DNA of 7,213 nucleotides from Alphaproteobacteria bacterium (GCA_947500965.1 CANMWW010000100.1:1-7213), one strand, 5' to 3'; shown: positions 1 through 6,920, counted from the first letter of the stretch. Program-made: numbers and translations. Notes: generated from the sequence alone by a model not told the origin.

Positions 1-848
1 CGACCAGCCGCCTCGGCAAGGACCGGTTCTTCGTCACCACCACGACCGCGCAGGCCGGGCCGGTGATGCAGCACCTCGAGTTCCACCTCGCCACGGTCTG
101 GCCGGAGCTCGACGTCAGCCTGGCGAGCATCACGGACCAGTGGGCGGGCGTGTCGATCGCCGGCCCGCGCGCGCGCGACGTCGTGGCGGCGATCGTCGAG
201 GGGCTCGACGTCTCGAACGAGGCGTTCCCGTTCATGGCGGTCGCCGACTGCCGCGTCGCCGGCGCGCCGGCGCGCCTGTTCCGCATCTCTTTCTCCGGCG
301 AGCTCGCCTTCGAGATCGCGATGCCCGCGGGCTTCGCCGCGCGCGTCTGGGACGCCGCGATGGCGGCGGGCGCGGCGCACGGGATCGAGCCCTACGGGCT
401 CGAGGCGCTCGGCCTGCTGCGCATCGAGAAGGGCCATGTCGCCGGTCCCGAGCTCAACGGGCAGACGACGGCGCACGACCTCGGCCTTGGGCGCATGCTC
501 AAGAAGAAGGGCGACTTCATCGGCCGCGCGATGGCGCTGCGCCCGGGCCTCGTCGACCCGTCGCGCCCGCGCCTCGTGGGGCTGCGCAGCATCGATCCGT
601 CGCGGCAGATCCGCGCCGGCGCGCATCTCGTCGCGCAGGGCGGCGGACCGAGCCAGGGCTGGATCACCAGCGTCACGCGCTCGGTGGTCGGGCCCGGCGG
701 CTGGATCGGCCTCGCCATGCTGCGCGACGGCGAGGCGCGCATCGGCTCGACGATGGTCGCCGCGAACCCGCTGATGGGCGAGGAGGCGCAGGTCGCCATC
801 GTCAGCCCGCACATGCACGACCCGGAGAACCTCCTTGTCCGCTCCTGA
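1..848 (+). CDS. soxA: Sarcosine oxidase alpha subunit, C-terminal part (5' end outside window)
   Basis: The open frame runs in from the left edge (first full codon at position 3) and ends at TGA 846-848, giving 281 residues of a protein that is usually about 1000 residues long. What is visible is the C-terminal aminomethyltransferase-like (GCV_T) domain, which in this enzyme binds tetrahydrofolate and accepts the methyl carbon oxidised from sarcosine. Supporting motifs are SIAGPRARD (visible residues 51-59), SFSGELAFEI (96-105) and the strongly conserved YGLEALGLLRIEKGH (131-145), followed by AGPELNGQTTAHDLGLGRM. The glycine-cleavage T-protein alone shares parts of this fold. The neighbouring gamma subunit and the details of these motifs favour sarcosine oxidase alpha. 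The N-terminal NAD/FAD-binding half lies upstream and cannot be judged. The last 14 bases overlap soxG, which points to translational coupling. The reaction in the family is cytosolic oxidative demethylation of sarcosine to glycine, with H2O2 and 5,10-methylene-THF as products. Confidence 0.95.
   Translation, partial: TSRLGKDRFFVTTTTAQAGPVMQHLEFHLATVWPELDVSLASITDQWAGVSIAGPRARDVVAAIVEGLDVSNEAFPFMAVADCRVAGAPARLFRISFSGELAFEIAMPAGFAARVWDAAMAAGAAHGIEPYGLEALGLLRIEKGHVAGPELNGQTTAHDLGLGRMLKKKGDFIGRAMALRPGLVDPSRPRLVGLRSIDPSRQIRAGAHLVAQGGGPSQGWITSVTRSVVGPGGWIGLAMLRDGEARIGSTMVAANPLMGEEAQVAIVSPHMHDPENLLVRS
824..827 (+). promoter_or_regulatory. Ribosome binding site of soxG
   Basis: GGAG lies within the soxA coding end, seven bases before the TTG at 835. 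This is the main reason for choosing that non-ATG start: the next in-frame candidates (GTG 877, ATG 952) would remove part of the conserved N-terminal region. Confidence 0.55.
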
Positions 849-1428
849 ACCCGTCCATCCGCTCGCGCGCGCGGCCGTGCCCGGCCCGTTCGGCGCCGCC
901 ACGACGACGCCGCTGCGCGTGACGCTGCCCGCGCGCGACATCGTGCAGGTGATGCCCCGCCGTGGCCGCGAGGCCGCCTTCGCCGCCGCGATGCGCGCCG
1001 CCTTCGGCATGGATCCGCCGGGGCCGGGGCGCGCGACCTCGGCGGGAGACGCCACGGCGATCTGGATCCAGCCCACGGCCTGGTTCCTCTGCGCGCCGCG
1101 CGGCGCCGAGGGCGCGCTGGCCGCGCGCGCGGCCGCCGCCTTCGACGGGCTCGCCGCGGTCGAGGACCAGTCCCACGGCCGCACCACGATCCGCATCTCC
1201 GGCCCCACGGCGCGCGCGGTGCTCTCGCGCGGCTGTCGCGTCGACCTCCATCCCCGCGCCTTCGGCCCGGGACGCGCCGCGTCGACGACGATCGCCCACG
1301 TGAACTGCCTCGTGCACCAGTTCGACGACGCGCCCGGCTACGACCTCGTGGTCTTCTCGACCTTCGCGGAGAGCTTCTTCGAGTGGCTCCACCACGTCGC
1401 GTCCGAGGACGGCGCGGTGATCGGGTGA
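835..1428 (+). CDS. soxG: Sarcosine oxidase gamma subunit
   Basis: This encodes 197 residues from a TTG start to TGA 1426-1428, a normal length for SoxG (about 180-210). SoxG is the small subunit of heterotetrameric sarcosine oxidase. It has a folate-binding/T-protein-related fold and packs against the alpha subunit; it carries no redox cofactor of its own. Recognisable stretches are AIWIQPTAWFL (residues 75-85), DQSHGRTTIRISGP (111-124), the family hallmark GCRVDLHPRAF (133-143) and the C-terminal FAESFFEWL (177-185). The gene overlaps soxA by 14 bases, so it is almost certainly co-translated with it, as expected for the soxBDAG order. The N-terminal 20 or so residues are rich in Ala/Pro and poorly conserved in the family, so the exact start is less certain than the identity. 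Confidence 0.93.
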   Translation: MSAPEPVHPLARAAVPGPFGAATTTPLRVTLPARDIVQVMPRRGREAAFAAAMRAAFGMDPPGPGRATSAGDATAIWIQPTAWFLCAPRGAEGALAARAAAAFDGLAAVEDQSHGRTTIRISGPTARAVLSRGCRVDLHPRAFGPGRAASTTIAHVNCLVHQFDDAPGYDLVVFSTFAESFFEWLHHVASEDGAVIG

Positions 1429-1430
1429 AC

Positions 1431-1465
1431 GGCGCGCCCGCATCGCGGCGCCAGCGGCGCGCGCC
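1431..1465 (+). other. GC-rich inverted repeat between soxG and the transporter genes
   Basis: GGCGCGC at 1431-1437 can pair with GCGCGCC at 1459-1465. The 21-base loop contains a further CCGC/GCGG pair (1438-1441 with 1445-1448). The structure fills most of the 43-base gap between soxG and the first transporter gene. It could slow ribosomes or polymerase, or act as an mRNA processing point. At this GC content such a repeat can easily arise by chance, and there is no T-tract to make it a terminator. Confidence 0.25.
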
Positions 1466-1471
1466 ACCGCG

Positions 1472-2494
1472 ATGACCGTCGCCGGGGCGCCCGTGCTCGT
1501 CGAGCCGGCGGCCGCCGCGCAGGGGGCGCTTCTCTCCGTCCGCGGCCTCCAGTTGCACATACCGTCCTCGCCACGACCGCTGCGCGCCGTCGACGGAGTG
1601 TCCTTCGAGCTCCGCCGCGGCGAGACGCTCGGCCTGGTGGGGGAGAGCGGCAGCGGCAAGACCCTGACCGCGCTCTCGATCATGCGCCTGCTCGAGCCGC
1701 CGCTCTCCGGCTTCGTGCGCGGCGAGGTCGCGCTCGACGGCGTCGAGCTGATGTCGCTCTCCGAGCGGGAGATGTCCGACCTGCGAGGGCGTGCGCTGTC
1801 GATGGTCTTCCAGGAGCCGATGACCTCGCTCAACCCGGTGATGACCGTCGGGCGGCAGATCGCGGAGCCTGCGATGCGCCATCTCGGACTCGGCGCTGCC
1901 GAGGCGGCGGCGCGCGCGCAGGAGATGCTGCGCCTCGTCGGCATACCGGACCCGGCGCGCGTCGCGGCCTCGCACCCGCACCTGCTCTCCGGCGGCATGC
2001 GCCAGCGCGCGATGATCGCCATGGCGATCGCCTGCAGGCCGGCGCTGCTCGTCGCCGACGAGCCCACGACGGCGCTCGACGTGACCGTGCAGGCGCAGAT
2101 CCTCGAGCTGCTGGGCGACCTGCAGCGCGAGCTGGGCAGCGCGATCCTGCTGATCACGCACGACCTCGCGGTGATCGCGGAGAACGCGCATCGCGTGGCG
2201 GTGATGTACGCGGGGCGCATCGTGGAGGAGGCGCCGGTCGACGTCCTCTTCGCCGGCGCGCGCCATCCCTATGCGCGCGGCCTGCTCGCCAGCATCCCGC
2301 GCATCGAGCGTTCGCGCCCGGAGATGCTGCCGGAGATCCCGGGCGTCGTCCCCGGGCCCGGCGAGCGGCCGGCGGGCTGCGCCTTCGCGCCGCGCTGCGC
2401 ACGCGCCACCGCGCGCTGCCATGCGGAGGCGCCGCCGCTGCTCGACGCCGCGCCCGGCCACCGGCTTGCCTGCTGGGAGCCCTTCGATGGCTGA
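1472..2494 (+). CDS. Peptide/nickel-type ABC importer ATPase, DppD/OppD-like
   Basis: The 340-residue cytoplasmic ATPase is one of two that power the importer. All nucleotide-binding motifs are intact: Walker A GESGSGKT (57-64), Q-loop Q114 in VFQEP, signature LSGGMRQR (172-179), Walker B LLVADEPT (192-199), D-loop ALD (201-203) and H-loop H230. After the ATPase core comes the oligopeptide-transporter C-terminal extension (HPY at 265-267), with four cysteines at 303, 309, 316 and 334. This marks the Dpp/Opp/nickel family. The ATG at 1472 has no clear Shine-Dalgarno sequence, and the first ~18 residues (Ala/Pro-rich) precede the usual family beginning at LLSVRGLQLHI. A later start such as GTG 1493 is therefore possible. 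The gene lies 43 bases after soxG and overlaps the next ATPase by 8 bases. D-type is assigned from position and similarity. Substrate specificity (peptide, nickel, glutathione, other) cannot be read from this subunit. Confidence 0.95.
   Translation: MTVAGAPVLVEPAAAAQGALLSVRGLQLHIPSSPRPLRAVDGVSFELRRGETLGLVGESGSGKTLTALSIMRLLEPPLSGFVRGEVALDGVELMSLSEREMSDLRGRALSMVFQEPMTSLNPVMTVGRQIAEPAMRHLGLGAAEAAARAQEMLRLVGIPDPARVAASHPHLLSGGMRQRAMIAMAIACRPALLVADEPTTALDVTVQAQILELLGDLQRELGSAILLITHDLAVIAENAHRVAVMYAGRIVEEAPVDVLFAGARHPYARGLLASIPRIERSRPEMLPEIPGVVPGPGERPAGCAFAPRCARATARCHAEAPPLLDAAPGHRLACWEPFDG
2475..2479 (+). promoter_or_regulatory. Ribosome binding site of the second ATPase gene
   Basis: GGGAG sits seven bases before ATG 2487, inside the end of the preceding gene. 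It fixes the start well downstream of the longest possible open frame, which extends back to 2271 but there encodes only non-conserved Arg/Ala-rich sequence. Confidence 0.6.
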
Positions 2495-3458
2495 GGCGCT
2501 GCTCACCGTCTCCGGCCTGCAGGTGCATTTCCCGATCCGCGCGGGGCTGCTGCGCCGCCGCGTCGGGATGGTGCGCGCCGTCGACGGCGTCGACCTCGAG
2601 GTCGCGCGGGGCGAGACGCTCGCGCTGGTCGGCGAGAGCGGCTGCGGCAAGACGACGACGGGCAAGGCGATCCTGCGCCTCGTCGACCCCACCGCGGGCA
2701 GCATCCGCTTCGGCGGCGAGGAGATCGCGCATCGCGGGCAGCGCGAGCTCGCGGCGTTCCGCCGCCGCATGCAGATCATCTTCCAGGACCCGTATTCGAG
2801 CCTGAACCCGCGCATGCGCGTGGGCGACATCCTCGCCGCGCCGTTCGAGATCCACCGCATCGGCGACGCGCGCCAGCGCCGCGCGCGCGTGGCAGAGCTC
2901 CTCGAGATGGTCGGCCTGCCGCAGGAGGCCGCGCGCCGCTATCCGCACGAGTTCAGCGGCGGCCAGCGCCAGCGCGTCGGCATCGCGCGCGCGCTTGCGC
3001 TGCGCCCCGAGCTGGTGGTGGGCGACGAGCCGGTGAGCGCGCTGGACGTGTCGATCCAGGCGCAGATCGTCAACCTGATGCGGCGGCTGCAGCTCGAGCT
3101 CGGCCTCGCCTACGTGATGATCTCGCACAACCTCGCGGTGGTCAGCCACGTCGCGGACCGCGTGGCGGTCATGTATCTCGGCCGCATCGTCGAGACCGCG
3201 CCGCGCGAGGCGCTGTTCTTCGGCGCGCGCCACCCCTACACGCAGGCGCTGCTCGCCGCCGTGCCGGAGCCCGTGCCCGGCCGCCGCCGCGCGCGCCACG
3301 TGGCGCGCGGCGACGTGCCGAGCCCGGCACGCCCGCCCTCGGGATGCCATTTCCACCCGCGCTGCCCGCTCGCGGTCGAGGCCTGCGCGCGCGAGGCCCC
3401 GGCCGCGCGCCAGGTCGCGCCCGGCCACAGCGTCGCCTGCCACCTGGTCCAGCCATGA
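2487..3458 (+). CDS. Peptide/nickel-type ABC importer ATPase, DppF/OppF-like
   Basis: This 323-residue ATPase is the expected partner of the preceding one in an asymmetric NBD pair. Motifs are Walker A GESGCGKT (49-56), Q-loop Q100 in IFQDPYSSLNPR, signature FSGGQRQR (156-163), Walker B LVVGDEP (176-182), D-loop ALD and H-loop H214. The residue after the H-loop histidine is Asn (ISHNLAVV) where Asp is commoner in OppF-type proteins; this should not affect catalysis. The C-terminal extension has HPY (249-251) and four cysteines at 287, 293, 300 and 318, with the same spacing as in the D-type subunit. The N-terminal FPIRAGLLRRRVG loop before RAVDGVDLEV is typical of F-type subunits. The start at ATG 2487 overlaps the upstream stop by 8 bases and is preceded by GGGAG. 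The stop overlaps the next start as ATGA, so translation is probably coupled along the chain. Confidence 0.95.
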   Translation: MAEALLTVSGLQVHFPIRAGLLRRRVGMVRAVDGVDLEVARGETLALVGESGCGKTTTGKAILRLVDPTAGSIRFGGEEIAHRGQRELAAFRRRMQIIFQDPYSSLNPRMRVGDILAAPFEIHRIGDARQRRARVAELLEMVGLPQEAARRYPHEFSGGQRQRVGIARALALRPELVVGDEPVSALDVSIQAQIVNLMRRLQLELGLAYVMISHNLAVVSHVADRVAVMYLGRIVETAPREALFFGARHPYTQALLAAVPEPVPGRRRARHVARGDVPSPARPPSGCHFHPRCPLAVEACAREAPAARQVAPGHSVACHLVQP

Positions 3459-4408
3459 TCGGCTTCCTGCTCCGCCGCCTGCTGCAGGCCATCCCGCTTC
3501 TCGTCGGCGTGTCGGTCATCGGCTTCGGGCTGATGCACCTCGCGCCCGGTGGGCCGCTCGCGGTCTACACGCTCAACCCGACGATCCAGGCGCAGGACAT
3601 CGAGCGCATCAAGGTCCTGTTCGGCCTCGACCAGCCGGTTCATGTCCAGTACGCGAAATGGGCGACCGGAATCTTCTCCGGCAACTGGGGCTACACGTTC
3701 TTCGGCGGCCGCCCGGTGCTCGGCGTGATCCTCGAGCGCGTGCCGGCGACGATGCTGCTGATGGGCAGCGCGCTCTCCATCGCGATCGTCGTGGGCCTCG
3801 CGATCGGGGTGCTCGGCGCGACGCGGCGCTACTCGGTCTTCGACGTCCTCGCCACCTCGGGCGCCCTCGTGGCGCTGTCCTTCCCGACCTTCTGGTTCGG
3901 GCTGATGGCGATCTACGTCTTCGCGATCGAGCTGCGCTGGCTGCCATCGGGCGGCATGTGGGAGCTGGGCGAGGAGGGAAGCGTGGTGTCGCTGCTCCGC
4001 CACCTCGTGCTGCCGACGCTCGTGCTCGCCCTCGTCATCACCGCAACCTGGAGCCGCTACGCGCGCTCGGCCTTCCTCGAGGCTCTGCAGCAGGACTTCA
4101 TGCGCACCGCGCGCGCGAAGGGACTGTCGCCGCGCGCGCGCCTGCTGCGCCACGCCTTCCCCAACGCGGCCAAGCCGCTGGTCGCGCTGCTCGGCGTCGA
4201 GCTGCCCTTCCTGTTCTCGGGCGCGCTGGTGGCGGAGACGATCTTCGCCTGGCCCGGCATGGGCCGGCTCTTCGTCGACGCGCTGACGATGAAGGAATAC
4301 CCGATCCTCATGGGCATGATGATGTTCACCGCGATCTTCGTGATCGTCGGCAACCTGCTCGCGGACATCGCCATCGCGGCGATCGACCCGCGCGTGAGGC
4401 TGTCGTGA
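3455..4408 (+). CDS. ABC importer permease, DppB/OppB-like
   Basis: The 317-residue inner-membrane channel subunit begins MIGFLLRRLLQAIPLLVGVS, the classic DppB opening in which a short basic stretch leads into TM1 (about 9-29). An external loop containing LAPGGP (29-34) and FGLDQPVHVQY (56-66) follows, then about five more hydrophobic segments (roughly 98-122, 132-160, 183-201, 240-262 and 287-309). The cytoplasmic coupling loop of the BPD_transp_1 domain, DFMRTARAKGLSPRA (214-228) followed by FPNA, contacts the ATPases. ETIFAWPGMGRL (261-272) is also highly conserved. The ATG overlaps the preceding stop as ATGA and has little Shine-Dalgarno sequence of its own, so it probably relies on coupling. 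The open frame extends upstream to 3344, but that part lies within the ATPase gene and lacks family similarity. Length and topology are normal and nothing is missing. Confidence 0.95.
   Translation: MIGFLLRRLLQAIPLLVGVSVIGFGLMHLAPGGPLAVYTLNPTIQAQDIERIKVLFGLDQPVHVQYAKWATGIFSGNWGYTFFGGRPVLGVILERVPATMLLMGSALSIAIVVGLAIGVLGATRRYSVFDVLATSGALVALSFPTFWFGLMAIYVFAIELRWLPSGGMWELGEEGSVVSLLRHLVLPTLVLALVITATWSRYARSAFLEALQQDFMRTARAKGLSPRARLLRHAFPNAAKPLVALLGVELPFLFSGALVAETIFAWPGMGRLFVDALTMKEYPILMGMMMFTAIFVIVGNLLADIAIAAIDPRVRLS
4396..4399 (+). promoter_or_regulatory. Ribosome binding site of the second permease gene
   Basis: GAGG lies five bases before GTG 4405, within the final codons of the preceding permease. 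It supports a GTG start at the GTGA stop/start overlap. Confidence 0.5.
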
Positions 4409-5268
4409 GCGCCGGCGCGGTCGCCTCGGGCGGGGTCTGGCGGCGCTTCCTGCGCCATCGCGTCGCGCTGGGCGGCGCGGTCGTCGTCGCCCTGCTGCTC
4501 TCGGCCGCGCTCTTCGCGCCGGCGCTGGCGCCGCAGGACCCGACGCTGCTCGACACCTCGGTGCGCTTCCTCGCGCCCTTCGCCGACCCGCGCTTCCCGC
4601 TCGGCACCGACGAGCTTGGCCGCGACACGCTCTCCCGGCTGCTCCATGGCGGGCGCGTGTCGCTCACGGTCGGGCTCGTCGCGATGGCCACGACGGTGCT
4701 GACCGGCGCGGCGATCGGCATCGCGGCGGGCTACCTCGGGGGCCTCGCCGACACGCTGCTCATGCGCTTCGTCGACACGATGCTGTGCTTCCCGCAGGTG
4801 TTCCTGCTGCTCGTCGTCGCGGCGTTCGTGCCGCCGACGCTGCTGTCGATCTCGCTCGTCATCGGGCTGACGTCGTGGATGGAGGTCAGCCGCATCGTCC
4901 GCGCCGAGATCCTGAACCTGAAGGAGCAGGACTTCGTCGCCGCGGCGCGCGCGCTCGGCGCGTCGCGCGCGCGGATCATGTTCCGCGAGCTCCTGCCCAA
5001 CGCCGCCGCGCCGATCCTCGTCGCCGCGACGCTGAAGGTCGCCTCGGCGGTGCTGATGGAGAGCTACATCTCCTACCTCGGCTACGGCGTGCAGCCGCCC
5101 CTGGCCTCGTGGGGCAACATGCTCACCAACGCCCAGGGCTACTTCGACACCATCCCGTGGCTGGCCGTGCTGCCCGGCCTGGCCATCACCGCGACGGTGA
5201 TGGGCTTCAACTTCCTCGGCGACGGCCTGCGCGACGCGCTGGACCCGCGCCTCAGGATGGACCCGTGA
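4405..5268 (+). CDS. ABC importer permease, DppC/OppC-like
   Basis: This 287-residue second channel subunit pairs with the B-type permease. An OppC_N-type beginning (WRRFLRHRVALGG, then TM1 about 21-42 and FAPALAPQDP) is followed by the DppC hallmark FPLGTDELGRDTLSRLLHGG (64-83) and a BPD_transp_1 domain with about five membrane segments. The coupling loop is DFVAAARALGASRARI (176-191), leading into LLPNA (196-200). SYLGYGVQPPLASWGNML (223-240) is the usual C-type late loop, normally SFLGLGVQPP. The GTG start at 4405 shares four bases with the preceding stop and has GAGG five bases upstream. The longer open frame back to 3658 encodes unrelated sequence out of phase with the B permease. The stop is followed by a 26-base gap before the binding-protein gene. 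The protein appears intact and of normal length. Confidence 0.95.
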   Translation: MSAGAVASGGVWRRFLRHRVALGGAVVVALLLSAALFAPALAPQDPTLLDTSVRFLAPFADPRFPLGTDELGRDTLSRLLHGGRVSLTVGLVAMATTVLTGAAIGIAAGYLGGLADTLLMRFVDTMLCFPQVFLLLVVAAFVPPTLLSISLVIGLTSWMEVSRIVRAEILNLKEQDFVAAARALGASRARIMFRELLPNAAAPILVAATLKVASAVLMESYISYLGYGVQPPLASWGNMLTNAQGYFDTIPWLAVLPGLAITATVMGFNFLGDGLRDALDPRLRMDP

Positions 5269-5281
5269 ACACGAACCGCAG

Positions 5282-5289
5282 AAGGGGAG
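5282..5289 (+). promoter_or_regulatory. Strong ribosome binding site of the binding-protein gene
   Basis: AAGGGGAG stands five bases before ATG 5295 and is the best Shine-Dalgarno match in the window. It favours the ATG over the in-frame GTG at 5265. It also fits the need to make more binding protein than channel from a shared transcript. Confidence 0.7.
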
Positions 5290-5294
5290 ACGAC

Positions 5295-6920
5295 ATGACG
5301 ACACGCATCTCGCGACGCACTGCACTGGCAGGAGGGGCCGCCGGCGCCTCGCTGCTCGCCGCGCCCGCTGTCTGGGGCCAGGCCATCAACCGCGACCGCA
5401 TCATCCTCGGCATGACCCAGGAGCCGGTGCAGTTCAACCCGATCCTGTTCGTCAACGCCGGGACGGAGAACGTGCCGGAGGCCTGCCTCTTCGACGCGCT
5501 CTGGGACATCAACGACAAGGGCGCGTTCGTGCCCAACCTCGCCGCGCAGGTGCCCTCGCGCCAGAACGGCGGCATCTCCGCCGACGGCCTGACCTGGACG
5601 GTCAACCTCAAGCGCGACGTGAAGTGGAGCGATGGCGCGCCCTTCACCGCGAAGGACGTCGAGTTCACCTACCAGGCGATCGTGAGCCCGAACACGCCGG
5701 TGCGCAGCCGCACCGGCTTCGACCTCATCAAGGCGTTCCGGGTGAAGGACGACTTCACGATCGAGATGGAACTGTCGCGCCCGTTCGTGCCGTTCCTCTG
5801 GGCGTGGCAGAACATGCACATCATCCCGCGCCACATCCTCGGCAACGAGGCGAACCTCGCGACAGCGACGTTCAACGCCAACCCGGTCGGCACCGGCCCG
5901 TTCCTGCTGCGCAGCCGCACCGCCGGCAGCCACATGGTCTACGAGCGCAACCCGAACTACCATCGCGGGCCCGCGAAGGTGCGGCAGTTCATCCACAAGT
6001 TCGTGCCCGACCAGATGGCCGCCTTCGGCCAGGCGCGCACCGGCGAGATCGACTATTTCGGGCTGCTCGGCGTGCCGCCTGATCGCTGGACGGAGGTGCG
6101 CAACCTCCCGGACCGCGACTTCCTCGTCTATCACACGCCGAACGTGCAGTTCATCTACTACAACTGCGGCAAGCCGCAATTCGCGGACGCGCGGGTGCGC
6201 AAGGCGCTGACCATGGCGCTGCAGATGCAGAAGTCGATCGACGACATCTACTTCGGCACCTGGCCGCGCTCGCTGTCGTACCTGCAGCCCACGCACTGGG
6301 CCTACAACAGCAACCTGAAGGACTACACGAACGACCCGGCGGGCGCGGAGAAGCTGCTCGACGAGGCGGGCTGGCGGCGTGGCGCCAACGGCATCCGCCA
6401 GAAGGACGGCGTCGAGCTCAAGTTCACGATGTCGACCACCGCGGGCAACGTGGCGCGCCAGGGCTGCCAGGCGCTGTTCCAGCAGAACTGGAAGCAGATC
6501 GGCGTCGAGATGGAGATCCGGAACATGCCGGCCTCCGTCGTGTGGGGCGAGTACACGACGCGCTCGCAGTTCGACACGCTGCTCGTCGGCTGGGACCCGA
6601 CCGTGGGCCTCGACCCCGACTACACGGCGCGCGCGCATTCGAGGATGATCCCCGTCAAGCACCGCCAGGGCAGCAACTACGTGCAGTACGAGAACGCGGA
6701 GGTCGACAGGCTGCTCGAGCTCGGCGTGACGCAGACCGAGCAGGCCGACCGCGTGAAGACCTACCACCGCATCCAGGAGATCCTGCACGAGGAAGTGCCC
6801 TTCGCGGCGCAGGGCGGGTCGGTGCAGGGCCATCTCAAGCGCAAGCAGCTCGTCGGCCCGACGCCCAACCAGTACGTCACCGACATCACCTGGAACATCC
6901 AGGACTGGCACTGGGCCTGA
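5295..6920 (+). CDS. Periplasmic substrate-binding protein, SBP_bac_5 family (DppA/OppA-like)
   Basis: The 541-residue solute receptor of the importer should capture the cargo in the periplasm and deliver it to the two permeases. The N-terminus is a twin-arginine-like signal: SRRTALAG (6-13), a hydrophobic Ala/Gly/Leu segment (about 14-26), and a likely cut near VWGQA (26-30). There is no lipobox cysteine. The mature part shows family 5 binding-protein features: KWSDGAPFTAKDVEFTY (110-126), IPRHIL (177-182), NPVGTGPF (196-203), YERNPNYHRG (216-225), VRKALTMAL (301-309), AEKLLDEAGW (351-360) and YTARAHS (443-449). Length is normal for the family (about 500-550). The gene lies 26 bases after the C permease and is last in the operon. 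An in-frame GTG at 5265 would add ten residues. The family binds peptides, nickel, opines, sugars and other solutes, so the ligand is unknown; sarcosine-related cargo is only suggested by the neighbours. Confidence 0.95.
   Translation: MTTRISRRTALAGGAAGASLLAAPAVWGQAINRDRIILGMTQEPVQFNPILFVNAGTENVPEACLFDALWDINDKGAFVPNLAAQVPSRQNGGISADGLTWTVNLKRDVKWSDGAPFTAKDVEFTYQAIVSPNTPVRSRTGFDLIKAFRVKDDFTIEMELSRPFVPFLWAWQNMHIIPRHILGNEANLATATFNANPVGTGPFLLRSRTAGSHMVYERNPNYHRGPAKVRQFIHKFVPDQMAAFGQARTGEIDYFGLLGVPPDRWTEVRNLPDRDFLVYHTPNVQFIYYNCGKPQFADARVRKALTMALQMQKSIDDIYFGTWPRSLSYLQPTHWAYNSNLKDYTNDPAGAEKLLDEAGWRRGANGIRQKDGVELKFTMSTTAGNVARQGCQALFQQNWKQIGVEMEIRNMPASVVWGEYTTRSQFDTLLVGWDPTVGLDPDYTARAHSRMIPVKHRQGSNYVQYENAEVDRLLELGVTQTEQADRVKTYHRIQEILHEEVPFAAQGGSVQGHLKRKQLVGPTPNQYVTDITWNIQDWHWA

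Noticed and set aside
2271..2486. Upstream extension of the F-type ATPase frame
   Set aside because: It covers the conserved cysteine region of the D-type ATPase in another frame. The GGGAG-ATG at 2475-2489 gives a normal-length F subunit.
392..2860. Very long minus-strand open frame (822 codons) antisense to soxA, soxG and the ATPase
   Set aside because: It is Arg/Ala/Pro-rich low-complexity sequence with no recognisable motif, and it lies opposite well-supported conserved genes. Long antisense frames are expected at this GC content because stop codons are rare.
2154..3443. Long minus-strand open frame opposite the ATPase genes, and similar ones at 4057-5325 and 5139-7007
   Set aside because: The products are biased toward Arg, His, Ala, Asp and Glu without family motifs. 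They mirror codon bias of the plus-strand genes.
4785..5294. Upstream extension of the binding-protein frame through the C permease gene
   Set aside because: The extension overlaps a conserved permease in another frame, is Arg/Pro-rich and would bury the export signal internally. Only the short GTG 5265 extension is plausible.
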